A stretch of DNA of 64,000 nucleotides, from assembly GCA_037576215.1 (NCBI GenBank), contig JBANDB010000005.1, forward strand, positions 6,200,001-6,264,000, in the 5' to 3' direction. Every line of letters starts with the position of its first letter. Positions within the stretch are counted from its first letter, which is position 1. The translations under genes and the position numbers were made by a program. Source of the DNA: Armillaria gallica. Lineage: Eukaryota; Basidiomycota; Agaricomycetes; Agaricales; Physalacriaceae. Below the pieces are notes generated by a model that did no database searches, had not been told where the DNA came from, and saw nothing but the letters and a program-made list of their open reading frames with translations. Below are positions 47,975-56,961 of this stretch, in pieces.

Positions 47975-49262
47975 ATGTCAGTTCGTCTTCGATATCCACG
48001 ACGACTTGTCCCGAGTCACTTTCCTATTCAACAGTTGTCTCTGGAATTGATCCTAGAGGTACGACCTCATTGCCATTACAGTTGAATGTCGCGTCTCAAC
48101 GCGCTCACAGATATTTGCTTGGTGCGCGCCGTTGGATCTGGTCATTCTTCGAAGTGTATCCAGGCATGTCAAGGCGATACTGGATCAGCACGGGCATCGC
48201 TGTTGGACCCGGGCAAGGAGCAATCTTCTTTGCCTGCCCGCCATTCCATCTTTCCCGAACAGCAAATTCAGCGAAATCGCATTTATCAACTATTTCTTCA
48301 ATTCTGGATGCAACAAGTGTTCTGTCAGTAGCCGGCGCCGCCTTATATGCTCACATTGAAATTTCACGGTTTACAGAGCTGCGGCCGTTCCGTCGACAAT
48401 GCGTTCCCCAACCTGACGTACATGATCTGCCTATGCACTGATGTGAGCTGCGTTCTTATTTATTGGCCAGTGCTGAGTGCATGTCTAGGCGGGTTGCTAC
48501 AAACATTTTACGTCGTACGTCGTTCATGCATAATCATTCGCCTCTTTTCTACCATCTTGGCTTTCAGCAAACGACAACTATTCTTGTTCTCATACAATCC
48601 GCAAGACCCATCCTGTCGCAAGTACGAGCCGATTCTAAAATTGCTATACTGTGACCCGCACCTGGAGAAGACGTTGTATCTGACGAAGCAGGCTAAGAAG
48701 GAGCTTGCCTGGTACGAGGACCTCTTGAAGAACAAGGCCATGCTTCATGAGGTCTGACTTCTTGCACTGCCGCATTTCTTATTCGTTCTGACAAAGGCTC
48801 GATTAGATGATGGCTGAGAAGAGAAGAACTCGCCATATTCTAGGCCAGGTATGTCCTATCTGATCTCGGATCTTTCACTTAAACTGGCCTAGCATGTGAA
48901 CAAGATGCGGAAATGGGCGATTCAGTACGACCGCGAGTTCATCGTCGTGAATAAGAAAAATCGCGCATTGTACGGTGCCTATCTTTACTTCATCATTCGT
49001 GCTCATGGGTTGTCCATAGCTTAAAGACCGTCACGCATTCCAAGCGCCTCAAGTATCTGGATATTCTTTGTACTCCCACAGTTCGTCGGACGTTAGAGGA
49101 TTTCAACCGGCGTTTAACATGCCTCACTCTGACAGGTATGTTGTTTCTGCTAGTGTGTGCTGCACCGTTACTGAATTGCGAGTAGTTTGGCGGGATATGA
49201 TGGCCCAAGTCGTTCAGGAATACCACCAACTCCGCGCACACAAAACTGCCGCTAGACAGTGA
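47975..49262 (+). CDS. F-box protein, about eight exons
   Basis: Exon 1 reads MSVRLRYPRRLVPSHFPIQQ then LSLELILE. After an intron comes IFAWCAPLDLVILRSVSRHV then KAILDQHGHRCW, which together form the N-terminal F-box. The following exons give NSGCNKCSSCGRSVDNAFPN, TAECMSRRVATNILRRT, KRQLFLFSYNPQDPSCRKYE, LKLLYCDPHLEKTLYL, MMAEKRRTRHILGQ, HVNKMRKWAIQYDREF, LKTVTHSKRLKYLDILCTPT and VVWRDMMAQVVQEYHQLRAH, with a stop at 49262. All junctions can be joined by GT-AG introns without a stop (for instance GTACAT at about 48417 and GTCGTT at about 48510), although the open frame across 48347-48757 hides this. The Cys-x2-Cys-x2-Cys cluster after the F-box is common in such agaric proteins. It likely serves as an SCF adaptor; the target is unknown. 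Confidence 0.8.
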
Positions 49263-49784
49263 TTGATGTCGGCTGGCTGATATGATACTATGTCTCTGGA
49301 TGATTTAGGGCGCGTCGAGCACATTGTAAGTTTTGTAATTCTATTCTATTACTCGTTATTCAACAATGCACATCTGCAGCTGTACCTATCTTACTACTAC
49401 TCTAGCCTAGTTTGCAGAATACGAAAGCTTTTTGAGCTTGTCCCACATCGTCCTAGCCGTCCGTGTCACGGTGCCACCCTATGAAAACGCATAAGACGGG
49501 AGCGCATGCTGCGTATCAATGTAATGGCATTGCATTGCAATGGTTGATGTACGACAAGCACAGGAAGAAAGTCTGAATCGGCCAGGACTGCCAAGAACAA
49601 ATCCTCCCTCCTCTGGACCTTCGACTTGACGGTCACAGTCGTGATTTTTTCTGAACATCGTTGTTCTTGGCTCCACTCTCAATCCGTTCTAGGAGTCGGA
49701 TCCAAATCGGAATACCGAATGTCCTAACCTCTGAAACATATGTCACCGGGGTGTGATATCATGGCTATGTGAATCATCACCACA
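49263..49784. other. Intergenic; start of duplicated segment
   Basis: From about 49545 the sequence is the counterpart of 31915 onward. The earlier part shows no feature. Confidence 0.5.
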
Positions 49785-50549
49785 ATGACAAACTTACCCT
49801 CACTCTCAAGCGTCCTATCTGCTCTACAAACATCCCAGAGGTCATCCTCGAGTATTCTATATACTCTTGTTCAACATGTTGTAGACGCTGCACCATCGAC
49901 AACCTTTCCCGTCCTCACCCCTATTCGTTACCTCGTTACTGCCTTCGATAATGGTATACAGGACGCCCTATGTGAATTCCTCATACTATTAAGACTTGGT
50001 ATGGATCCCATAGAGCAGGGACCACTGGAACCCAATGAACGTATTCAAAAATCTTCCTATATCCAGCTTCGGAAACATTACATATACGCAAGGGACGAAC
50101 TAATCCCAGCTATCGAAGCGAACCTCACAAAAATCGAGCCGCTACTCATTACCGAGTTACATGGATCCCCCGCACTCGAACTCTTCCTCCGTTTCATAAA
50201 GAAACTCCCCGGGTTTTGGTCCGCTCGCATCGACCTTCTCGATGACATCCCAACCATCTTTTCCTCGCTCCGCAGTTCATTGCGGGCAGTTTTGGTGTGC
50301 ATTGAACACCTCAAGCGCCATGCGTACAATGTCCTCACTTTTTTCGTTGATGCGGATTGGGTAAACCGCCATCGAGGCTGCACGGACTTGCTTTGGTGCT
50401 TGCAGGGTACCCGTGAGTCATTGATACAGCTGAACTGGGGTCTATGTACACATACCAAGATGCCAGGGTACCTTCCTTGGTATGTTGCCTCTCCCTATTC
50501 TACTTGGAAGCTTTCTGAACATTATTTGCGCTGTAGGCCCGGCTTTTGA
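49785..50549 (+). CDS. Hypothetical protein of 254 residues, copy 2 of the duplicated gene
   Basis: A single uninterrupted ORF starting MTNLPSLSSVLSALQTSQRS and ending LSEHYLRCRPGF. It is strongly helical, with segments such as ARDELIPAIEANLTKIEPLL and LRSSLRAVLVCIEHLKRHA. There is no signal peptide or membrane segment, and no domain is recognised. Copy 1 (31915-36945) is interrupted and frameshifted, so this is the only intact copy in the window. An upstream ATG (49761) leads to a stop after two codons. Its empty target site (TA at 50085-50086) documents the insertion in copy 1. Confidence 0.7.
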   Translation: MTNLPSLSSVLSALQTSQRSSSSILYTLVQHVVDAAPSTTFPVLTPIRYLVTAFDNGIQDALCEFLILLRLGMDPIEQGPLEPNERIQKSSYIQLRKHYIYARDELIPAIEANLTKIEPLLITELHGSPALELFLRFIKKLPGFWSARIDLLDDIPTIFSSLRSSLRAVLVCIEHLKRHAYNVLTFFVDADWVNRHRGCTDLLWCLQGTRESLIQLNWGLCTHTKMPGYLPWYVASPYSTWKLSEHYLRCRPGF

Positions 50550-51134
50550 GAGCCTGCCAGGGGAATCGGAATACCTGTGGTTTCAAAATAAAGCTATCTT
50601 TCTCTTTGTGATTCGGTTATGGTTTAATGTCGCGGCAAGCTTACACGAAGAGTCTCTAAGTTGGTGAGCGCAGGTAGGCCAGTAATCCTTGTGGACCGAC
50701 GACTTGCCTTGGCGGCCTTACCACGGTTTAGTCGCCGTATACTGAAGGTGTGCAGGTGGCGCAGCGACCTCGGGCGTAATGAACAGATCAATTCGTTACC
50801 CGATGTCCTGTCCTCTCGTGCTGCAGTGATGGATAACGATTCTCAGGGCGGTGTATCGATTTGTGTCCTTCGGGGTAGCGAGTGCCACGCAATATGGTTG
50901 AAACACTTTTGGGACAAGATACGATACTACCGCCTTTTGATATGATGGTCTACTTTCGTACTATAGGAAAGCTCCCAAAATGACCTACCTCGTCTTCCTC
51001 CCGTCCTCAGCGGAATTTCCCCGGTTAGATCGACGTTCCCTTAAACAATTACTGAAACCACCATCATCGATTTCCTGTCCGTCCCTTCTTCGCTTTCCAC
51101 CGGCACATGTGTTTGCGATATGTACACGAGGCTT
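50550..51134. other. Downstream of the hypothetical gene, nothing recognised
   Basis: The first about 210 nt remain similar to the 3' flank of copy 1 (to about 36945). The rest has only short ORFs. Confidence 0.45.
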
Positions 51135-51865
51135 GGCTGGCACCCTTTCACTCCTGTGACCGGCCGGTAATATCCGGGGGTTAAATACTCTGCAGTAATT
51201 TTACACGTAATTTTCCCAAAAACACGCATGAGAAAATACCTCAAAAAATACATCCCGTGTTTTCATTTGTATTTTTTTGGGTAATTTGATCCGTATTTGG
51301 TGTGAAAACACTTGGTAAAAACACCGGAGGTAATTTCGTGCGTCATTTCTAGAAGGAAACATGTGTGCAAACATGCCTGGTGTTTTCATTGGTAATTGTA
51401 AAAAGAAATTACGGACGTAAACACCGATGAAAACACAAAGGGTGTTTTCATCGCTTTGTGTTTTCATCGGTAATAACTGGGTGGATTATTTCCAAATTTG
51501 GTAGATTTCAGGGTGACTATTACTGATAAAAACACCCTTTGTGTTTTTATCGGTGTTTACGTCCGTAATTTCTGTGTACAATTATCAATAAAAACACCAG
51601 GCATGTTTGCACACATGTTTCCTTCTAGTAATGACGCACGAAATTACCTCCGGTGTTTTTACCAAGTGTTTTCACACCAAATACGGATCAAATTACCCAA
51701 AAAAATACAAATGAAAACACGGGATGTATTTTTTGAAGTGTTTTCTCATGTGTGTTTTTGGGAAAATTACATGTAAAATTACTACAGTGTATATAACCCT
51801 CGGATATTACCGGCCGATCACAGGAGTGTTTGTTGATCACTGGAAGGGTGCATTTTGGGCTGGCG
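51135..51865. mobile_element. Large fold-back palindrome (about 730 bp)
   Basis: Two arms of about 300 bp are near-perfect inverted copies. Left-arm blocks such as CCGGCCGGTAATATCCG (51160 on), TTTTCCCAAAAACACGC, ATTTGATCCGTATTTGG and GCAAACATGCCTGGTG reappear inverted between 51520 and 51816. The outer ends GGCTGGCACCCTT (51135-51147) and the inverse AAGGGTGC...GGCTGGC (51844-51865) continue the symmetry, with a 21-nt insertion on the right. The two arms give almost identical overlapping ORFs in opposite directions (51201-51467 minus and 51498-51776 plus), which are artefacts of the symmetry. This is a fold-back or long-TIR element. Read-through transcripts would form a long hairpin. Confidence 0.92.
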
Positions 51866-52477
51866 CAACATTTTACACCCCTTTTCCGCTCTTGCTGAAA
51901 AGGTCTCTGAATGTTCGTTTGCCGCCCTGCGCCTGGATCACTCTCTGCCACCACACATTCGCTTTTATTGCATAACACACTATACAACGACGACTGCCGG
52001 ACTTCCCCTTGCTCGTGTTTATGCCGAGCCATTAGGAGGATGTCTCCTACATTGTTACGCCGTAATTTCTTTCGCTGCACTGTACGTGTCATCAGTGCTT
52101 TGGATTTCCTGGGAACGTGCCTCAATGCCCATGAGGGCTGCATTTTCTTAATGTACGCTGAAAATGGCACTTGTGTTTGAACATACCTTGCCTGCATTGA
52201 GGAGACATTGTCTCATATGGTTTCAGTTTTGTCAGTTTTATGACGCTGGCATGATGATACTTGTATACGTCGCGGATATTCATTATATTTACCTTTCTAG
52301 TCCCTTCGTATGGGTCCGATCCCGTGAGACGCTTCATAGTTCCCGACACTATGATGTCAGTCACAGCGGCAGGGCCCTGCGCGGTCTGCGATGCTACTAT
52401 AAAGTATATTGATGGCTTGGTAGCAACGGCGCAGAAAACATTGGCTGTTTCCTTTTTAGGGACCGCTTGCCAGTGCG

Positions 52478-52507
<30 letters not shown>
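52478..52507 (+). repeat. (ACT)10 microsatellite
   Basis: Ten uninterrupted ACT units. Confidence 0.95.
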
Positions 52508-52508
<1 letters not shown>

Positions 52509-52590
52509 GGTCTCGCAATCTGACTACTTCGACACATGTATACCCATTGTGTCTCTTACAACCATCCGCGGAGGCAAATCCAACAACAGA

Positions 52591-52640
52591 TCCAAAAAAA
52601 GGCATTCAACACTCGGCGTTTTGGAATTCAGGGGTTATTA
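52591..52640 (+). repeat. Short dispersed repeat R2, copy 3
   Basis: Reads AAAAAAAGGCATTCAACACT and then CGGCGTTTTGGAATTCAGG. Same core as 36954-36992 and 46127-46171. Confidence 0.65.
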
Positions 52641-52758
52641 TGTGCATTCATCAACTACGCCCTCGTTAGACATGTGTTTGCCACCTCCGAAACCTTGGGA
52701 TCAACTTGACCCAAAATGGCCAGCATCTCCTCCTGAACGCGAGGCAGGTTAGACAGTT

Positions 52759-53922
52759 TTACTCTACACATCGCAAAGAACCACTCACCCAAACCTTATC
52801 CTGTACGATCTTGCCGTCCTCGCTGATCACAAAGTCACTCTCTTCCACGACCTCAGACATATGAATATACTTGCCACGAAGCTTCTCTTCATCATTCAGG
52901 GACCCGACAGCAGCGTAGACCAATTGCCGGCTCCCCTGCTCCGTAGTGAATGCCAGCTCTTCTCGCAGCTTTTGCAGTTTTTCCGCTTCCTCGGGAGGGG
53001 CACCATATCCAAGGTTCGAGAAACAGAGTCCGGGATTAACAGAATTGACGGTGATCGCTGGGACGTGCATTTGCAGAGCTCGGGCAAAGAGAATGTTGAG
53101 CACTATATGAGGTCAGTCGACATAGAGTAAAAGTCATATGTCACGAACATTTGGAATCACTGTATCGGCGATCCATGACTCTGCTCACAGGTCAGTAGCT
53201 TAGCAATAGATCTCGCGAGATGGCGTACTCTTTCGTGCAATACTCCTTGTCTGATAGCTTCGCAAGGATGCCGGGAGAAATAATGACATCCTTTTCGATC
53301 TTTGTTGAATAGTGAATATCACTCGCGACGACGACTAGTCTCGGGTTGACCGAATGCTTGCGAGCTGTCTCGAGCATCTTCGGGATCATACGGATAGCAA
53401 GTAATCCAGGACCGAGGTTGTTTGTATGTATGCTAAGACGATGAAGAGCCTTTGTTTCATGAAGGGAACATGCAACGTACGTTTTCTCCCAGCCTTCTAC
53501 TTGTTCGTAGTCCCAGGTTGCGATGCTAGCATTCTCTATGAGGATATCCAATCGATCCAGCTCGCGCTCGGCCTTTTCAGCGAACGCAATGACGCTATTG
53601 AAATTGGCAAGATCGATGATCCATAGCTCCGCCTTGGAGTAGCCAGTGTCGTCTTGGATCTCTGTAATACCAACGATTAGTCGAGCTCGTAGATCTAAAT
53701 GTACTACGTACGGGCCAGGGCCTGCTTTCCCTTTGCTTCATCTCTGGCAGTCAGCACCAGTCGCGCAGGGTTCATCGTAGCAAAATGTTTCGCAGCTTCG
53801 AAACCAAGACCAGCGTTGGCGCCAATCAAGACGAGTGTCTTCCCACTCAAGTCGGCGGTGACGACCGTGGGCACGGGTCCGGTCTGGTCTGCGACGGCCT
53901 GTTCATGAGTTCTGGGAGCCAT
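52759..53922 (-). CDS. Short-chain dehydrogenase/reductase (retinol-dehydrogenase-like), multi-exon
   Basis: The protein starts MAPRTHEQAVADQTGPVPTV. The cofactor loop TLVLIGANAGLGFEAAKHFA fits the classical SDR pattern TGxxxGxG with Gly-Ala-Asn. Following exons give ARLVLTARDEAKGKQAL, IQDDTGYSKAELWIIDLANF, LDRLDILIENASIATWDYEQ, VEGWEKT-IHTNNLGPGLL, NPRLVVVASDIHYS (catalytic Ser) and, after two introns, MDRRYSDSKLLNILFARALQ with the active-site YxxxK. The C-terminal part is TVNSVNPGLC, YAAVGSLNDEEKLRGKYI and a stop at 52759. All junctions are in phase through GT-AG introns. The usual NNAG motif is ENAS. The product (about 320 residues, cytosolic) should use NAD(P)H for oxidation or reduction of a small alcohol or ketone; the substrate is unknown. 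It lies upstream of the P450 on the same strand, and a broken partial copy is at 39375-39595. Confidence 0.9.
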
Positions 53923-56142
53923 TGCGGGGGATAGAGAAGACTCGGAGTCATCTCTACCTCACAGCTTTATATGCGATCAAGTGTGAATGCATTGGAGCAA
54001 CATCAGATTGGAGTCTTTGTGAGCTACTGTGACTTCTCGCATGCCGATAGCCTACGCAAACGCCGATATTAATAGTGATCGTGACGGCAAGACGACATGA
54101 AGGTGCTTACTAAAACAACCGAGTCTTGATGAGGCCAGCGACTGTAAGGTGCTAGCGTTGCCGAAGTTTAGTTCAGTTCAGGATCTGGCCCAGAACGTGA
54201 ACGGGAAATAAGTGTTTCAGTAAGCAAACAATAATATACCTGGTCATCGCATATCATCATCATCATCATTCCGAGTCCTGTGTATACAGGCTCGGTCTTA
54301 TGCGGTCCTTAGGGTTTGGGTGGCTGTGCATTTTGGTTAAGTCGGTCGTTGCCGGCGCTTTGTCATCGTCCTTACGTTGCAGGCTCGGCTCGGCTCGGCT
54401 CTCGGCTCTCGGCATCCTCTTCGGTTCGGCACGTGTTTATCGTTTCTTATGTTATCGTCATTTTACCTGGCTGATTTTGCTGGTTTCTATTGTATATTCA
54501 AACAACCACAATACCGCAGGAGTACATTGTCGCAATGCTCTGGGATGGTAGACAAGATTCTGCCAAATTCGCGCCGCATTGACATGCTGAGCCTGACGTC
54601 GGGCTTTGAAATATAACTCCGACTGCATTTCTCATCGCCTTAGAGCTCATTTAAGCCGCGACTGCATTTGTATGTGTCCGAGCCTTAACGGGCTTGGGCT
54701 TGGGATTTGGAGAGCATGAATCCACCCCTGCAGATCGGAGAATTTCCGATTCTCAGAAATGGGGACGCAGGAAGAGCACCACGCTTTTGATATCTATGGT
54801 TCTGGTTCTCAGACTTCAGTTCAAAAATCATTGCCTTACTGGTTTGTAACCTTGCACTCTGATTCCGTCTTGTCAATTTTTCATCATTGAACCATTCAGA
54901 CCCTAACACCATGTACCCATGACTTGCTGACTTGCTGATATGATCGTTCTTTTTTTCCACCACCTGCATCATATGTGGGCCCCATTTGGTGTTCGTCGCT
55001 TTCAGTGTTGTGTACTCGACATTCTGATTCGCTCCTTGCCTCCTTATCGTTACATTTTGTCTGGGTCTTCCAATGGTCTTCTGTGGAACCTTCAAGGTTT
55101 TTTTTGTGCATGATCACGAAACACAGATTAATCAGTACTGCACTGATATCGTCAAGTTTCCAGTATCAACAGCAGACCGTCGCCATTGTGTGTGGCGATC
55201 AACAGCCTCAGAGGTTTCTATTGCCTCTTCTCATCAAAGTCGACGTTGGATAGATCGGCGAAACAGATTGATATTTAGCAAGCACAGAAATGTCTTAGTC
55301 TGTGAAGCCTCATAAAACGGTTTGCTTTATCTGGGATTTGAGTGGTTACCACCATCCCTTTCAATGTCCTGCAGATGTGATGGTTGTTCGGCTATGTAAA
55401 CTTCATGTCCCTTCGTTCCGTGAGTTCTTTTTCTAGTGATGGCACTCTATCTGAACAATTCTCATTCACTATCTCAGGATCGACTGATGCTGTCGCCAAT
55501 GGGACCGGTGGGTTGCATCGTGACCATTGCACAAATCGCTGGCAGATAGAACGTTGGCCCGCCAGACGCGAACAATTGTAAACAGCCCTGAGCCAATGCT
55601 GCTGATGGAAATGATCATTTTACGCACTGTGAATCAATGACCGTAAACGTAACCAGTAGTTCAGAGTCTCAGTCGCTCTTAAAATCGATGCCATCTTCCC
55701 TATCAAGCATATCGCTCACGGATTACGTCCTCACCTCAGCTTCCACCTTACTGTACTCATCAAAATCTCTCAGTGCGGGCACCATAGCTGGGATTGTGGT
55801 AGGGAGTGTCGCATTTGTAGGAGCGATAGGCTAGGCATAACCCCTAGTTGTCAAGTTGATAGTACCCGTCCGTTTGATCCCCAAATCCTGATCTCCCGAC
55901 TTCCACAGTATACTTCTCGATAAATCCAACATGCCTCCCAGGGTGTCATCCTTGTTGTCGCACCTTCAGATTCATATGTGCCGTGGCTCGCCACCAGACG
56001 GCCTTTCAAGCTCGAGCGAGTTACTGCCTTGTCATATACTCATAGTAGAATGACACACCTCCGAGCACAGTCTCGAGTTGGGGGCGGAGTCCCGAGACTA
56101 TACTAGGAGTATTCTTTTTGGATGTCCCCTCCCATGCCCAAG
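53923..56142. other. Long intergenic stretch with simple repeats and a membrane-protein relic
   Basis: Short ATC repeats lie at about 54254-54270, and a CGGCT-rich repeat at about 54381-54412. At 55637-55834 the plus strand reads a Ser/Thr-rich stretch followed by SAGTIAGIVVGSVAFVGAIG, a single membrane helix of the type found in fungal Mid2-like or mucin-like surface proteins, then a stop. It may be a pseudogene fragment. A small inverted repeat (AGTCTCG / CGAGACT) is near 56072-56102. No intact gene is seen. Confidence 0.45.
55637..55834 (+). pseudogene. Fragment of Ser/Thr-rich single-pass membrane protein
   Basis: ORF of 65 codons: a Ser-rich segment (SSSESQSLLKSMPSSLSSIS), then a hydrophobic helix of about 20 residues (SAGTIAGIVVGSVAFVGAIG) and a stop directly after it. 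In full-length relatives a basic cytoplasmic tail follows the helix. Only this part can be recognised, so it is most likely a relic. Confidence 0.4.
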
Positions 56143-56190
56143 CAGGACTCGGACCTGCCACGCCCGGCGATGGCCCACCGCTTCATCATT
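56143..56190 (-). repeat. tRNA-like T-arm and B-box fragment
   Basis: The minus strand has GCAGG-TCCGAGT-CCTGC, a perfect 5-bp stem with a 7-nt loop, preceded by GGTGGGCCATCGCCGGGCGT. It is like the 3' half of a tRNA with a variable arm or a SINE head. I cannot fold a complete tRNA. A decayed relative is at 27143-27195. Confidence 0.5.
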
Positions 56191-56961
56191 TTACACGATA
56201 ACAATCAAGTGCGATCTTGGACATCTGGTTCGTCGCGACCGGAATTGAAGCAAAGCCTGACAAAGACGGGCGCAATTTGATTACGTGGTGAACAGCGGTG
56301 TTGCAGGCATACTGAACAAATTATTTCGTCGTTTTCGGCTCAACGTCATTCTAAAGTCCTTTGATACGCCTCAAAGAGCGGCGAGACCCGACGGCAAGCA
56401 CCAATGTAAGTCTCCAAGTCAATTAGATGCGCCTTTCGGAAATCCCAAAAAAAAGTTAAAGTTACTTAGATGAAGGGCAGTCGGTGGAAAAGAAAATAGT
56501 TGAGTTGCCGGGTACGGATAAGCGCCCCTCTCTGAACACCGAGATTCCCGAGATTGACGATAGAAGATTGAGAAGGGCCGCAGGCCAGAGCCCGAGGAAC
56601 TTAAGTAATGGTGGTAGTAAGAGGAGAAGAGCTACACCGCTGTATCAGATAACCGGCGTACCAAGTAGACATGACACTGAAGCTGGGAACTCTGACCTTG
56701 ATGCATTGATGTTGTCAATGGTCAATGGAGTTCCTCCCGGCTGATATTGAAGCGGAGTTTGTTCCGAACGCTTTCGCCGCCACCATGCCTCTGGGATACT
56801 TTCGAACAACATGGATGTTTGACGGAAGATCAATGTAATATTCAATCTAAAGTACCAGTACGAAGTATCGCTGGAACAAGAGAGAGGACGCTCGCTAGTG
56901 ATAGATGATGAATGAGCAAGACCACTGATATGCGCGCCAATGACAAATCGACGGTCGCCGT
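56191..56961. other. No gene recognised
   Basis: ORFs at 56285-56473 and 56484-56744 (plus) are rich in basic residues but match nothing known. They run against the 3' end of the P450. Confidence 0.4.

Larger units (their letters stand above)
51866..52758. other. Intergenic; no gene recognised
   Basis: Contains the ACT microsatellite and a third R2 repeat copy listed separately. ORFs here (for example 52261-52752, plus) run through the microsatellite and are not credible. Confidence 0.45.

Noticed and set aside
48347..48757. Continuous ORF of 136 codons as a separate gene
   Set aside because: It only appears open because introns inside the F-box gene happen to be in frame. The spliced reading gives a more coherent F-box protein.
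51201..51776. Pair of near-identical ORFs on opposite strands
   Set aside because: A consequence of the palindrome arms; AT-rich and without start context or homology.
52261..52752. Plus-strand ORF (163 codons)
   Set aside because: Runs through the ACT microsatellite (a Tyr run) and overlaps the R2 repeat; no homology.
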